Below, in pieces: positions 1-8,327 of a stretch of 64,000 bases of DNA; within the stretch, counting starts at the first letter, position 1, and the number at the start of each line of letters is the position of its first letter. Origin of the DNA: Candidatus Acetothermia bacterium. GTDB lineage: Bacteria > Bipolaricaulota > Bipolaricaulia > RBG-16-55-9 > JANLFV01. The notes beneath the pieces are model-generated. The model saw nothing but the letters and a program-made list of their open reading frames with translations. It was not told the DNA's origin and made no database searches. Where the stretch lies: the NCBI GenBank assembly GCA_024653345.1, contig JANLFV010000001.1, positions 124,001 through 188,000 on the forward strand, read 5' to 3'. The translations under genes and the position numbers were made by a program.

Positions 1-1
1 G

Positions 2-2581
2 TGGGATGACTTTGTCGTGGGCAACGAGCTCTCCAACGATATCACCATAGCCGTTGCTCAAAGGAACGGCTTTTTTCAGGTAACAACTCTGCCGACCCCG
101 GCGATCATCCCCATGGCTACCGCGGCTGGTGATTTGGACTCTGATTCCGACAAAGATCTGGTCCTAGTGGCCTGCGGACTCGCTGTTGAGACAGCTCACT
201 CCGAGGTTACGGGCGTCTATGTCACTAAGGCGTTCAACGTGTTCACCTTTGAGAACAACGGTAGTTGCGGTTTCTCTCTTAAACATAAGCTCCGGGCTGG
301 GGATTGTCCCAGCGCGGTCGCTCTCGCTGACTTGAATCGGAATCACAAGCTGGACATCATCGTAGTTAACTCTGAGTCAAGGAGTCTCACGCTCTTCATC
401 GACGTCACGGGAATACCACCGGTAGAAGTGAGCCTTGCGGATTGTGCACAGCCAGTGGCCTTGGATATCGGGGACATCAACCGCGATGCTATACCCGATG
501 CCGTCGTCGCCTGCTCCGAATCTGACACGGTCTGGGCTCTCCTAGGGACCGGTGCTCCTCCTTTCTTCGTTCTTCCTCCTGCTCAGGTCATCGCTACTGG
601 AGAACGGCCGATGGACGTGGAGCTCGCTGACATCAATGGTGACACTATTCTGGACCTAGTCGTGGCTCACTTCGAGTCCGACAAGGTATGGACCTTCTTC
701 GGGGATGGGACGGGGCTCTTTGGCGATGCTACTCTCCAGAACAGCCGTATCGCTGCCGGCAGCTTTAAGAAAGGCCAGCCCCACGCCACGTATCATGTCG
801 ATCAGGCCCCCTCCGCTTTGCTCCTTCGGGACTTCAATCAGGACGGAATGCTGGACATGGTCGTGACAAATGCCTATGCTGACGACGTTTGGCTCCTCTG
901 CGGAAGGCACGATGAGAGGAGCAACAAGGGGGATTTCGTATCGGGAGGCAAGTGGCCCGTTGGCGAGAAGCCCGTAGCTCTAGCCTCGGGCGACTTCGAC
1001 GCCGTCCGTGACGGCTGGCTCGATATAGTCGTAGCTAATGAGCTCTCCAATGATGTGAGCATCCTCCTAGGAAGGCCGAGAGAATGGTGCTACGAATTCC
1101 TTCCGCCGCCAGAGAACAAGCCGCCGGTCGCGGACTTCAGCTACTCCCCCGCTCAGCCGAAGGCCGGGGAGAAGGTGAGGTTCGACGGCTCCTCCTCCAG
1201 CGACCCCGACGGCCAGGTCATCTCCTGGAGCTGGGACTTCGGCGACGGGAAGACCGGCACGGGGAAGATCGTCGAGCACACTTTCGAGAAGGAGGGCCAG
1301 TATAAGGTCTGCCTCACGGTCAAGGACGACAAGGGCGCGGAGGGGCAGGCCTGCGAGGACCTTACTGTCGGGCCTCCGCCGCCCCCGCCAGCGACCAAGC
1401 TGCCCACGGTCGGGGACGAGCCGAGCGGGCTGGCCTCGGGTGACTTCAATGGCGACAGGAAAGAAGACCTGGCCGTAGTGAACCAGAACTCGAACAACCT
1501 CTCGGTCCTCCTCGGGAGCGGGGACGGCAAGTTCAGCCCTGGCGGGACGGTCGCCACAGGCAGGGGCCCGAGCGCCGTCGTCTCTGCAGACTTCAACAAG
1601 GACAATCAGCTCGATCTGGCCGTGAGCAACGCTGGCTCGAACACCGTCTCGATCCTCATCGGCGACGGAAAGGGCGGATTCCACGGCCGGGGCGAGCTTG
1701 CGGTGGGGAGCAATCCCATGGGCCTGGCCTTCGAGGACTTCGACAAGGACGGGAAGCTCGACCTGGCTCTGGCCAACTCCGGGGCCAACAATGTCTCGAT
1801 CCTGCTCGGGAACGGGGACGGAAGCTTCAAGGAGGCCCGGAACACCGAGCCGATCGGGAACTCGCCGGAGAAGCTGGCCCCGGCCGACCTTAATGGTGAT
1901 GGGAAGGTCGATCTGGCCGTAGCAAGCCTCAACTCCGGGGAGATCTTCATCCTGCTTGGCAACGGCGACGGGACCTTCGCAGTCGGGACCAAGCTTGCCG
2001 GCCTCAACCATCCTCGCGGCCTGACCATCGACGACTTCAACAACGACGGTAAGAAGGACATTGCCGTCGCGGTCTCCGATGCCAACACGGTAGCCCTCTT
2101 CTTGGGGAAGGGGGACGGGAGCTTCGAGGAGCCGCTCTCGGCCAAGGTCGGGGACTCCCCAAGGACGCTGGTGGCCGGGAAGTTCAATGCCGACGCCAAC
2201 CTCGATCTGGCCGTGGCAAACTACACCTCCGGCAATGTCTCGATCCTGCTGGGCAAGGGCGACGGCTCGTTCGAGGAGCAGAAGCTCTTCAAGGTAGGTG
2301 AAAAGCCCAATGGGATCGTGGCCGGGAAGTTCAACGCCGATGCCAATGTCGATCTAGCCGTGGCAAACGCCGGCTCGGACAACGTCACAATCCTGCTCGG
2401 GAAGGGGGACGGGAGCTTCGAGGACCCGCCGCTCAGCTTCATAGGGAGCGCCTGGAGCGGGGTGCTCGTCGGGGGCCTGGGCTCGCTAGTCTTCTTCCCT
2501 CTCCTGCTCTGGCTCTGGGCGCTCTGGACGAGTGACGACCGCCGGAGGGCCCTCTGGGCTAAGCTCGGCCTGAGGAGGTGA
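2..2581 (+). CDS. FG-GAP/VCBS repeat surface protein with PKD domain, 5' end outside window
   Basis: The reading frame is open to the first bases, which already encode the end of a repeat (VGNELSNDITI), so the N-terminus is missing. About 13 FG-GAP/VCBS-type beta-propeller repeats are visible, each with a core like GDFNGDRKEDLAVV: six before and seven after a central PKD domain (about residues 370-450, WSWDFGDG). Near the C-terminus there is one hydrophobic segment (FFPLLLWLWALW) followed by a basic tail, so the protein should be membrane-anchored with the propeller outside. The first kilobase uses more A/T-ending codons than the very GC-rich second part, which suggests a mosaic. The last two repeats are close to a 147-bp tandem duplication. 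GGAGG just before the stop serves the next gene, so the two are probably co-transcribed. Ligand unknown. Confidence 0.85.
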   Translation, partial: WDDFVVGNELSNDITIAVAQRNGFFQVTTLPTPAIIPMATAAGDLDSDSDKDLVLVACGLAVETAHSEVTGVYVTKAFNVFTFENNGSCGFSLKHKLRAGDCPSAVALADLNRNHKLDIIVVNSESRSLTLFIDVTGIPPVEVSLADCAQPVALDIGDINRDAIPDAVVACSESDTVWALLGTGAPPFFVLPPAQVIATGERPMDVELADINGDTILDLVVAHFESDKVWTFFGDGTGLFGDATLQNSRIAAGSFKKGQPHATYHVDQAPSALLLRDFNQDGMLDMVVTNAYADDVWLLCGRHDERSNKGDFVSGGKWPVGEKPVALASGDFDAVRDGWLDIVVANELSNDVSILLGRPREWCYEFLPPPENKPPVADFSYSPAQPKAGEKVRFDGSSSSDPDGQVISWSWDFGDGKTGTGKIVEHTFEKEGQYKVCLTVKDDKGAEGQACEDLTVGPPPPPPATKLPTVGDEPSGLASGDFNGDRKEDLAVVNQNSNNLSVLLGSGDGKFSPGGTVATGRGPSAVVSADFNKDNQLDLAVSNAGSNTVSILIGDGKGGFHGRGELAVGSNPMGLAFEDFDKDGKLDLALANSGANNVSILLGNGDGSFKEARNTEPIGNSPEKLAPADLNGDGKVDLAVASLNSGEIFILLGNGDGTFAVGTKLAGLNHPRGLTIDDFNNDGKKDIAVAVSDANTVALFLGKGDGSFEEPLSAKVGDSPRTLVAGKFNADANLDLAVANYTSGNVSILLGKGDGSFEEQKLFKVGEKPNGIVAGKFNADANVDLAVANAGSDNVTILLGKGDGSFEDPPLSFIGSAWSGVLVGGLGSLVFFPLLLWLWALWTSDDRRRALWAKLGLRR
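2171..2430 (+). repeat. recent tandem duplication of an FG-GAP repeat (period 147 bp)
   Basis: The two final propeller repeats start at about 2171 and 2318. They share most of their bases (both encode VAGKFNADAN followed by DLAVAN) and are spaced 147 bp, or 49 codons, apart. This is a recent in-frame duplication within the coding sequence. Confidence 0.7.
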
Positions 2582-2585
2582 CTCC

Positions 2586-4472
2586 GTGAAAGCTAAGCTG
2601 ACCGGCTTGAGCCTCGTCCTGGCGCTGGTCCTGCTGGCTGCGGGACCTCTCGCGGCTGACCCCTTGCCTCTTGCCGGGGCGATTACGATCTCAAAGACCG
2701 TCCGGCCGGAGTTGATCAATCCCCGCGGCCAAGGGGCCCCCGATAGGGCGACCGTCACGATCACGGTGAGCGGGAGCATCGCGGGAGAGCGGCTCCCGCT
2801 TGATCTCGTCTTCGTAGTCGACCGCTCGGCCACGATGGACATGGCCCAGGTCAAGGCGGCGGTCGCGCAGACGCTGGCACTGCTTGGCGCCCGGGACCGG
2901 ATCGGTCTGGTCTCGTTCGCGGACGACGCCCGAACTGAGATCGACCTCGTCGCAGCCACGGCGGAGAACAAGGCTGAATTGCTCCAGCTCGTGAGCGCCT
3001 TCCCCAACCGGGGGAGGACGGCCTGTGACGCGGGCGTGGCCCAGGCAACAGCCCTCCTGCAGGCCCAGGGCCAGACCACTGCCATCTGGGCGGAGCTGTT
3101 GCTTACGGACGGGACCTGCACGCACGGGCACGAGCCCGAGGCCGAGCTAGCCGAGGCAGTCGCGTTGGGGATCGCCCCTCTGATCGTGGCCGTCGGGCCA
3201 CTGAGCCAGGCCTTCCCCGCCAAGATCCGGGATGTCCCGGGGGTGAAGTTCTTCTCCTCGCCCGCCTTCTTCCTCGACTACCTCGAGCGGACGCTCCGGG
3301 AGATCGCCGGCCTCGTCGCGCGAGACCTGGTGCTGATCGAGCGCCTCCCCAGCTACATCCACTACGAGGGCGGCGCGAGCGAGCTCCCCTCCAGCATCGA
3401 TCCGAGCGGGGACCTGGTCATCGAATGGCGGCGCGAGCGGCTGGAGTCCAGCACGCGCTGGCAGATCTCCTTCCTCATCAGCGCCGAGAAGACGGGCAGG
3501 ATCGTCGTGGAAGCGGGCGGCGAGCTCCGCTTCAGGAATCTGCTCACCGATAGCCCTATGCCGGCCCTGCCTCTCCCTCAAGCGACGATCACGGTGAGGA
3601 ACGCCGCGCCGGTCTGCGCCTTCACCTATGAGCCCGCTAAGCCGACCACGGCTGACGATGTCAACTTCTACGACCAGTCGGTCGACGCCTTCGGAGGCAC
3701 GATCGTCAGCTGGCAATGGGATTTCGGCGACGGAAGCGGCTCGCCCAAGCGGAACCCCTCCCATCGCTACACGAAGGACGGCTCATACCTAGTGAAGCTC
3801 CAGGTCACTGACGAGGAGGGCGCGACCTGCGAGACGAGCCAGACGATCACCGTCGGCCTGGTCGAGGTCCTCGCCTCCCGGACGATCCTCACCTTCCCCA
3901 ACGAGCGGGTCCTCCCAGGCCGGGCCTACGAGGCCGAGGTGACGATCGTTCCGAAGGTCTGCATCAACGGGATGGGGCTCCAAGAGGTCTACCCCCAGGG
4001 CTGGGGGATTGAGCTGGTCGACAGCGGCGAAGCGCGCTTCAGGCCGCCGAATGAGTGGATCTGGCAGGGACCGCTCTGTCCGCCTGCTGAGGCCGGAGTC
4101 CGCTATCGAGCAGCAGTGCCGCCGGGGACCGCTGTGGGGCGATATGCCATCTCCGGGACGGTCAGCAGCTTCTCCCCGAGGATCGACATCCGCGTTGCGG
4201 GACTCTCCACCTTGGACGTCGTCGAGCGGCTGAGCATTGAGGTGGCGATCGCCTGCCTCGATGTAGCTGCGAACGAGCCGGACCCGGCGAGCTGTTACGA
4301 TGCCCAGGGGCGGGTGCTGCTCAAGCCGGACCAGATCGAGCGGGCGAAGGAGTTCTATCAGAACGGCCAGCCGGTCCCGGGGACAGGAGGCGCGCTCATC
4401 GACTATGAGATGATGCTCCGGCTCCTCGCCTACTACCAGACGGGGACACCGGTCACGCAGCCGCTCCCCTAG
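2586..4472 (+). CDS. secreted von Willebrand factor A / PKD protein
   Basis: Starts with GTG 7 bp after GGAGG and opens with a clear signal peptide (LSLVLALVLLAAGPLAA). Residues about 65-235 form a vWA domain with a MIDAS-like DRSATMD, in which Thr replaces the second Ser of DxSxS. A PKD domain follows at about 340-425 (WQWDFGDG). The last 45 residues form a small module ending TGTPVTQPLP, which also occurs in the subtilisin-like protein at 42-45 kb. Probably a secreted or cell-surface adhesion or assembly protein. It lies 4 bp behind the FG-GAP gene and converges on the lamin-tail/PKD gene, sharing a CTAG stop palindrome. The exact role cannot be read from sequence. Confidence 0.85.
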   Translation: MKAKLTGLSLVLALVLLAAGPLAADPLPLAGAITISKTVRPELINPRGQGAPDRATVTITVSGSIAGERLPLDLVFVVDRSATMDMAQVKAAVAQTLALLGARDRIGLVSFADDARTEIDLVAATAENKAELLQLVSAFPNRGRTACDAGVAQATALLQAQGQTTAIWAELLLTDGTCTHGHEPEAELAEAVALGIAPLIVAVGPLSQAFPAKIRDVPGVKFFSSPAFFLDYLERTLREIAGLVARDLVLIERLPSYIHYEGGASELPSSIDPSGDLVIEWRRERLESSTRWQISFLISAEKTGRIVVEAGGELRFRNLLTDSPMPALPLPQATITVRNAAPVCAFTYEPAKPTTADDVNFYDQSVDAFGGTIVSWQWDFGDGSGSPKRNPSHRYTKDGSYLVKLQVTDEEGATCETSQTITVGLVEVLASRTILTFPNERVLPGRAYEAEVTIVPKVCINGMGLQEVYPQGWGIELVDSGEARFRPPNEWIWQGPLCPPAEAGVRYRAAVPPGTAVGRYAISGTVSSFSPRIDIRVAGLSTLDVVERLSIEVAIACLDVAANEPDPASCYDAQGRVLLKPDQIERAKEFYQNGQPVPGTGGALIDYEMMLRLLAYYQTGTPVTQPLP

Positions 4473-6403
4473 GGGGCGATGACGGTGATCTGCTTCGAGG
4501 TGCGGCTCATCGCTCCCTTGTTGTCGATCACCCACAGCGTGACGGTATAGGTCCCTGGCGCGGTGTAGCGATGGGTTGGATTCCGGGTGTTGCCCGAGCC
4601 GCAATTGCTGGGGCAATTCGTGCCGTCACCGAAGTCCCAGCCCCAGTTCTCGATCCTTCCCGTAGGACTCGGGTCATGGGATAGATCCGTGAACTGGACC
4701 TCATCCGCGACCGTCGGCCTCGTGGGGGAGAAACTGAAGTCGCAGATCGGCGGGGCGTTAGCCACCTGGATTGTCCTGGAAACGGTGTCGCTGTCCCCGT
4801 CGTTGTCCCACACGGTGAGCTCTAGCCCATAGTCGCCATCCACCTGATACTGGTGCGTCGGGTTCTGTTCGGTCGAGCTTGTCCCATCGCCGAAGTCCCA
4901 GGACCACTTGACAACCTGGCCGTCTGGGTCTGAGGAATCATCCTTGAATTGGATCGTGTCCGCATCGGTCGGCTTCTCCGGATCGAAGCTCAAGGCCGCC
5001 CTCGGGGCACGGTTGAGGACCTGCACCTGGCCCTGGGCGGTGGCCGTTTCTCCCTCGTCGTCGGTGACCCGGAGCTTGACGGCATAGGTCCCGTTATCGG
5101 CGTAGGAATGGGTGACCTTCGCGGCGGTCAGGCACTCCTCGAACTCTCCATTCCCGTCGAAGTCCCACTCATACTTGACGATCTCGCCGTCGGGATCGTC
5201 AGAGGCGGAGGCGTCGAAGGTGATCACCTCGCCGGTGTAGGCCCGCTCGGGGCTGACAGTGAATGAGGCCTTCGGCGGGACGCCTCTGACTCTTATCTCT
5301 TGGGAGGTGTCATCGGTCCCGCCCCGATCGTCCGTCACGCTCAGCGTCACCGTGTATGTCCCGCTCTTGGCGTAGCGATGGGAAGGGCTCTGGACCTCCG
5401 CGGTCGCGCCGTCCCCGAAGTCCCAGCGCCAGGCGACGATCTCGCCATCCTGGGCGCTTGACTGGTCCATGAACTGGATCTCGTCCTCGGTCGTGGGGTC
5501 GAGCGGCCAGTAGCTGAAGTCCGCTACGGGGAGGGGCCGCGGCTCTTCCCGGACGACCACGTCCTTCTCGGCGGTCCCTTGGGCCAACCGGTCGTCGGTC
5601 ACCGTCAGTCGGACGGTGTAACTTCCGGCCTTCTCATACTTATGCGAGGCGGTTTGGCCCTCGCCGGTGAACCCATCCCCGAAGCTCCAGTCGAACCGGA
5701 TGATCTTCCCGTCGGGATCGGTGGAGGAAGAGCCGTCGAAGATCACCAACTCCTCGACCAGCGGCTCGCTTGGCGAGAAGGTGAACGCCGCGACAGGTGG
5801 CCGATTGGAGGCGGAGTTCGTGGCCTTGGGCGTCCCGTTTAGCGGGTTCCCTCGGGCATCGAGGCCGCAGCGATGGGTCCCATCGTTGCTTGCCCAGTTG
5901 GCGTCCGTGTCCTCTTTCGTTGGGTCGATCCGCTCCATGCTGGCATAGGGCGGCTTCCCTTGGGCCTCGGTCCCTCCGGGCCAGGGCCCGCCGTCCCCAT
6001 TGGCTGAGTCGATCAGCTCCCCTTCAGGGTCGAGGAGCCGGAGCGCTTCCCCGGAGTTGGTGAGGGCCCCCTGATAGATCTGATCGGCAGTGATGTCGCT
6101 GATCGTCCCGTCGTCGCTCCGCTCGAGGAGGAAGAACCCCCGGGCGGGGATCTTCCCGGAGAGTTTAACATCGGGGCTGCCATCATCGGACTTCAAGTGC
6201 CAGCCGGTCAGGTCGATAGCCTCGTCGGTGTTGTTGTATAGCTCGATCCACTCATCGCTCGAGCTGGCCGCGGTCCCGGCCCAGGCCACCTCGTTGATCA
6301 CCACCGTCCGCTCGGGTGCCTCGTCGCCGGTCGACCAGCCCGCCAAAGATCCGGCTAGGAGCAAGAGAACCATTAGATAGCGCCAGACTCTTCTCACGCT
6401 CAT
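4469..6403 (-). CDS. secreted lamin-tail domain protein with five PKD domains
   Basis: About 644 aa. An N-terminal hydrophobic signal peptide (YLMVLLLLAGSLAGW) is followed by a lamin-tail (LTD) domain at about 33-190 (VVINEVAWAG, DEWIELYNN, DLTGWHL). Five PKD Ig-like domains follow to the C-terminus, each with W(D/S)FGDG-type cores and TYTVTLSV-like strands. LTD modules are known in bacterial exported proteins, where they may attach nucleases or other enzymes to the surface; no enzyme domain is seen here. The start is uncertain: GTG 6406, ATG 6403 and GTG 6397 all sit close to AAGGAG, and 6397 has the best spacing. A TATAAT box at 6428-6433 on this strand lacks a good -35. Confidence 0.85.
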   Translation of the reverse strand: MSVRRVWRYLMVLLLLAGSLAGWSTGDEAPERTVVINEVAWAGTAASSSDEWIELYNNTDEAIDLTGWHLKSDDGSPDVKLSGKIPARGFFLLERSDDGTISDITADQIYQGALTNSGEALRLLDPEGELIDSANGDGGPWPGGTEAQGKPPYASMERIDPTKEDTDANWASNDGTHRCGLDARGNPLNGTPKATNSASNRPPVAAFTFSPSEPLVEELVIFDGSSSTDPDGKIIRFDWSFGDGFTGEGQTASHKYEKAGSYTVRLTVTDDRLAQGTAEKDVVVREEPRPLPVADFSYWPLDPTTEDEIQFMDQSSAQDGEIVAWRWDFGDGATAEVQSPSHRYAKSGTYTVTLSVTDDRGGTDDTSQEIRVRGVPPKASFTVSPERAYTGEVITFDASASDDPDGEIVKYEWDFDGNGEFEECLTAAKVTHSYADNGTYAVKLRVTDDEGETATAQGQVQVLNRAPRAALSFDPEKPTDADTIQFKDDSSDPDGQVVKWSWDFGDGTSSTEQNPTHQYQVDGDYGLELTVWDNDGDSDTVSRTIQVANAPPICDFSFSPTRPTVADEVQFTDLSHDPSPTGRIENWGWDFGDGTNCPSNCGSGNTRNPTHRYTAPGTYTVTLWVIDNKGAMSRTSKQITVIAP

Positions 6404-6513
6404 CACTCCTTCCCTGGTCTTAGTTTTATTATATCCCCAAAGGGTGAAGATCCTGTGGAAGAGTTGAGGAGGTTTTTGGGAACTCCATCCCTCCGCCGGG
6501 GGACAAGGAGCCG

Positions 6514-6542
6514 TTGCACCGCCGCCGCGAGAGCGCTATCCT
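6514..6542 (+). promoter_or_regulatory. probable sigma70 promoter of rsmD
   Basis: TTGCAC (6514-6519), a 17-bp spacer and TATCCT (6537-6542), giving a leader of about 20 nt before the rsmD ATG. Confidence 0.55.
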
Positions 6543-6568
6543 CGAAGCGAGGAGGCTAAGCGCGAGAG

Positions 6569-7219
6569 ATGCGAGTAGTCGGGGGAGAGAAGGGCGGGGC
6601 CCGGCTCCTGGAGCTGGAGCACGAGCAGATCCGGCCGATGCGGGCGGAGGTCCGAGCGGGCCTGTTCAATATGATCCAGGACTTCGTCCCCGAGAGCCGG
6701 TTCCTCGACCTCTTCGCCGGGACAGGGTCCGTAGGGATCGAGGCCCTCAGCCGCGGCGCAGCGGAATGCACCTTCGTGGACAACCTCCCCGAGGCGGTCC
6801 GGCTGATCAAGATGAACCTGGCCAAGCTCGGCCTGACCGGCCGGGCGAAGGTCTATCAGCTCGATGTCTTCGAGGCGCTCGCGCGGTTCGAGCGCCGGGG
6901 AAGGAGATACGACCTCGTCTTCATCGGCCCTCCTTATGGCCAAGGACTGGGGGTCCGGACGCTGGCGCGGCTCGCCAGCTCGAGCATCTTGAGTGATGAT
7001 AGCCTCGTGATCGTCGAGCTGTTCAAGAAGGAGCGCCCGGAGGTCGGGGAGAGCTACGGCCAGCTCGGCCTCGTCCGCGAGCGGAGGTATGGGGACAACT
7101 TAATCCTGATCTACCGCCGAGGCCAGCCTGTCCCCTCAGTAGAGCAAGACGGCCAGGACCGCGGCCGCGGCCAGGGCCAGGCCCGCGGGGAGAGCGAGCC
7201 TCCCCAGGAAGGCCCGTAG
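6569..7219 (+). CDS. rsmD: RsmD-like 16S rRNA (guanine-N2) methyltransferase
   Basis: SAM-dependent class I methyltransferase of the RsmD family, expected to methylate a guanine at N2 in 16S rRNA. It starts with the family N-terminus (MRVVGGEKGG, then IRPM) and has the SAM-binding LDLFAGTGSVGIEALSRGA. The catalytic (D/N)PP(Y/F) motif reads GPPY here (FIGPPYGQG), so the usual Asp/Asn is Gly, which is unusual for an amino N-methyltransferase. The core ends near residue 184. The last 30 or so residues are low complexity and lie antisense to the convergent DUF401 gene, so they are probably read-through of an eroded stop. The gene stands alone behind its own promoter. Confidence 0.85.
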   Translation: MRVVGGEKGGARLLELEHEQIRPMRAEVRAGLFNMIQDFVPESRFLDLFAGTGSVGIEALSRGAAECTFVDNLPEAVRLIKMNLAKLGLTGRAKVYQLDVFEALARFERRGRRYDLVFIGPPYGQGLGVRTLARLASSSILSDDSLVIVELFKKERPEVGESYGQLGLVRERRYGDNLILIYRRGQPVPSVEQDGQDRGRGQGQARGESEPPQEGP

Positions 7220-8326
7220 GGAGATGCCGAAATACTCGGTCGAGACCGCGATGCAGGGATGCATCGGGGTCAGGACATACCCGAGGAAGATGCTGTAGAA
7301 GATCACGGCAAAGACCGGCAGGGTCACCCCGGTTGCCCCGACGCCGAGGATGGGGATGATGATCGAGGCCGAGGCCTCGATCCGGCCCGTGATCAGCCCC
7401 AAGAGGAAGCCCCCGACCACGCCGAGGGCTGCCGGGGGGAGGGCCAGCCCGGCCAGGAGCTGGGGGGCCTCCGACCGCTGAAAGACGGCGATGAAGAAGA
7501 ACATCCCCAGGATCACCAGGCTGAAGCGCCAGACCCTCATCTTCTTCCCCACTGCAAGGAGGTCCCTCCCGCTCAGCCGGCCGAAGCTGGCCACGAGGAG
7601 GAGGCTGATCGAGACCCCGGCGAGGGTCCCCAGCTCGCGGACCGGCAGGGCGAGGGTGCTCTCGAGGATCAGGTCCGTGACCGGGGCAGCCAGGAGGGCC
7701 CCCAGAGGGAGCAAGAGCCCCCTCAGCGAGAACGAGCCGGGATAGTCCATCCGGCCCTCGACTCTCCGCAGCAGGAAGAGGTAGCCGAGCAGGATCGAGA
7801 GCAGGCATAGCGGCAAGAGATACGGAATCACGTGATAGATCTCCAAGCCGGCGACCTTGGCTGAGGCGATCAGCGCCGGGCCGAGAGGATAGACCAGGAA
7901 GAGGACATGTCTGAACCAGACATTGACCGCGGCCTGGAGGGCTCGATCGGTCTCCCCGCCGCCGCGCTCGACGAGCGGCGCGGAGAGGAGCGCTCCGCCA
8001 GGCATGGGGAGCATCCCGACGATCGCGGGGGCGAAGGCGAGAAAGGCCCTCCGGCCGATCCGCATGTTCCTGACCAGCCCCTCCATCTGGCCCGAGTCCT
8101 CCAGCCCGCCGCCGATCAGGGGGATGATCGCCACGACCAAGGCCAGGAGCAAGATCCCCGGATCACGGAAGAGCCCGAGGAGTGCCGCCCCGACCTGCTC
8201 GGGCGAGAGGGCGAGGAAGCCGAACACTATCGCCGCGCTGAAGAGCGCGACATACAGCCTCCACCGCGCCAGCCCCAAGAGCACCGCTACCGCGAGGAGC
8301 AGGCCGAGCCAAGTGCGGAGTTCCAT
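7136..8326 (-). CDS. DUF401 family integral membrane transporter
   Basis: 396 aa, almost entirely hydrophobic, with about ten predicted membrane helices. The motif MLPMPGGALLSAPLV and the overall length match the DUF401 family, a member of the ion-transporter-like membrane proteins with no assigned substrate. The start codon lies one base beyond the stop of the upstream M24-fold gene, so the two form an operon. The 3' end overlaps the convergent rsmD by 84 bp. Pairing with a peptidase-fold protein suggests uptake or efflux of a small organic acid or peptide product, which is inference only. Confidence 0.8.
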   Translation of the reverse strand: MELRTWLGLLLAVAVLLGLARWRLYVALFSAAIVFGFLALSPEQVGAALLGLFRDPGILLLALVVAIIPLIGGGLEDSGQMEGLVRNMRIGRRAFLAFAPAIVGMLPMPGGALLSAPLVERGGGETDRALQAAVNVWFRHVLFLVYPLGPALIASAKVAGLEIYHVIPYLLPLCLLSILLGYLFLLRRVEGRMDYPGSFSLRGLLLPLGALLAAPVTDLILESTLALPVRELGTLAGVSISLLLVASFGRLSGRDLLAVGKKMRVWRFSLVILGMFFFIAVFQRSEAPQLLAGLALPPAALGVVGGFLLGLITGRIEASASIIIPILGVGATGVTLPVFAVIFYSIFLGYVLTPMHPCIAVSTEYFGISLRAFLGRLALPAGLALAAAAVLAVLLY

Positions 8327-8327
8327 C

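Noticed and set aside
1067-2011. Long open frame on the minus strand inside the FG-GAP gene
   Set aside because: It lies antisense to clear repeat-coding sequence, has no ribosome site, and its frame is a by-product of high GC and repeats.
6428-6433. Full sigma70 promoter for the lamin-tail gene
   Set aside because: TATAAT is perfect but no acceptable -35 lies 15-19 bp upstream, so only the -10 was noted.
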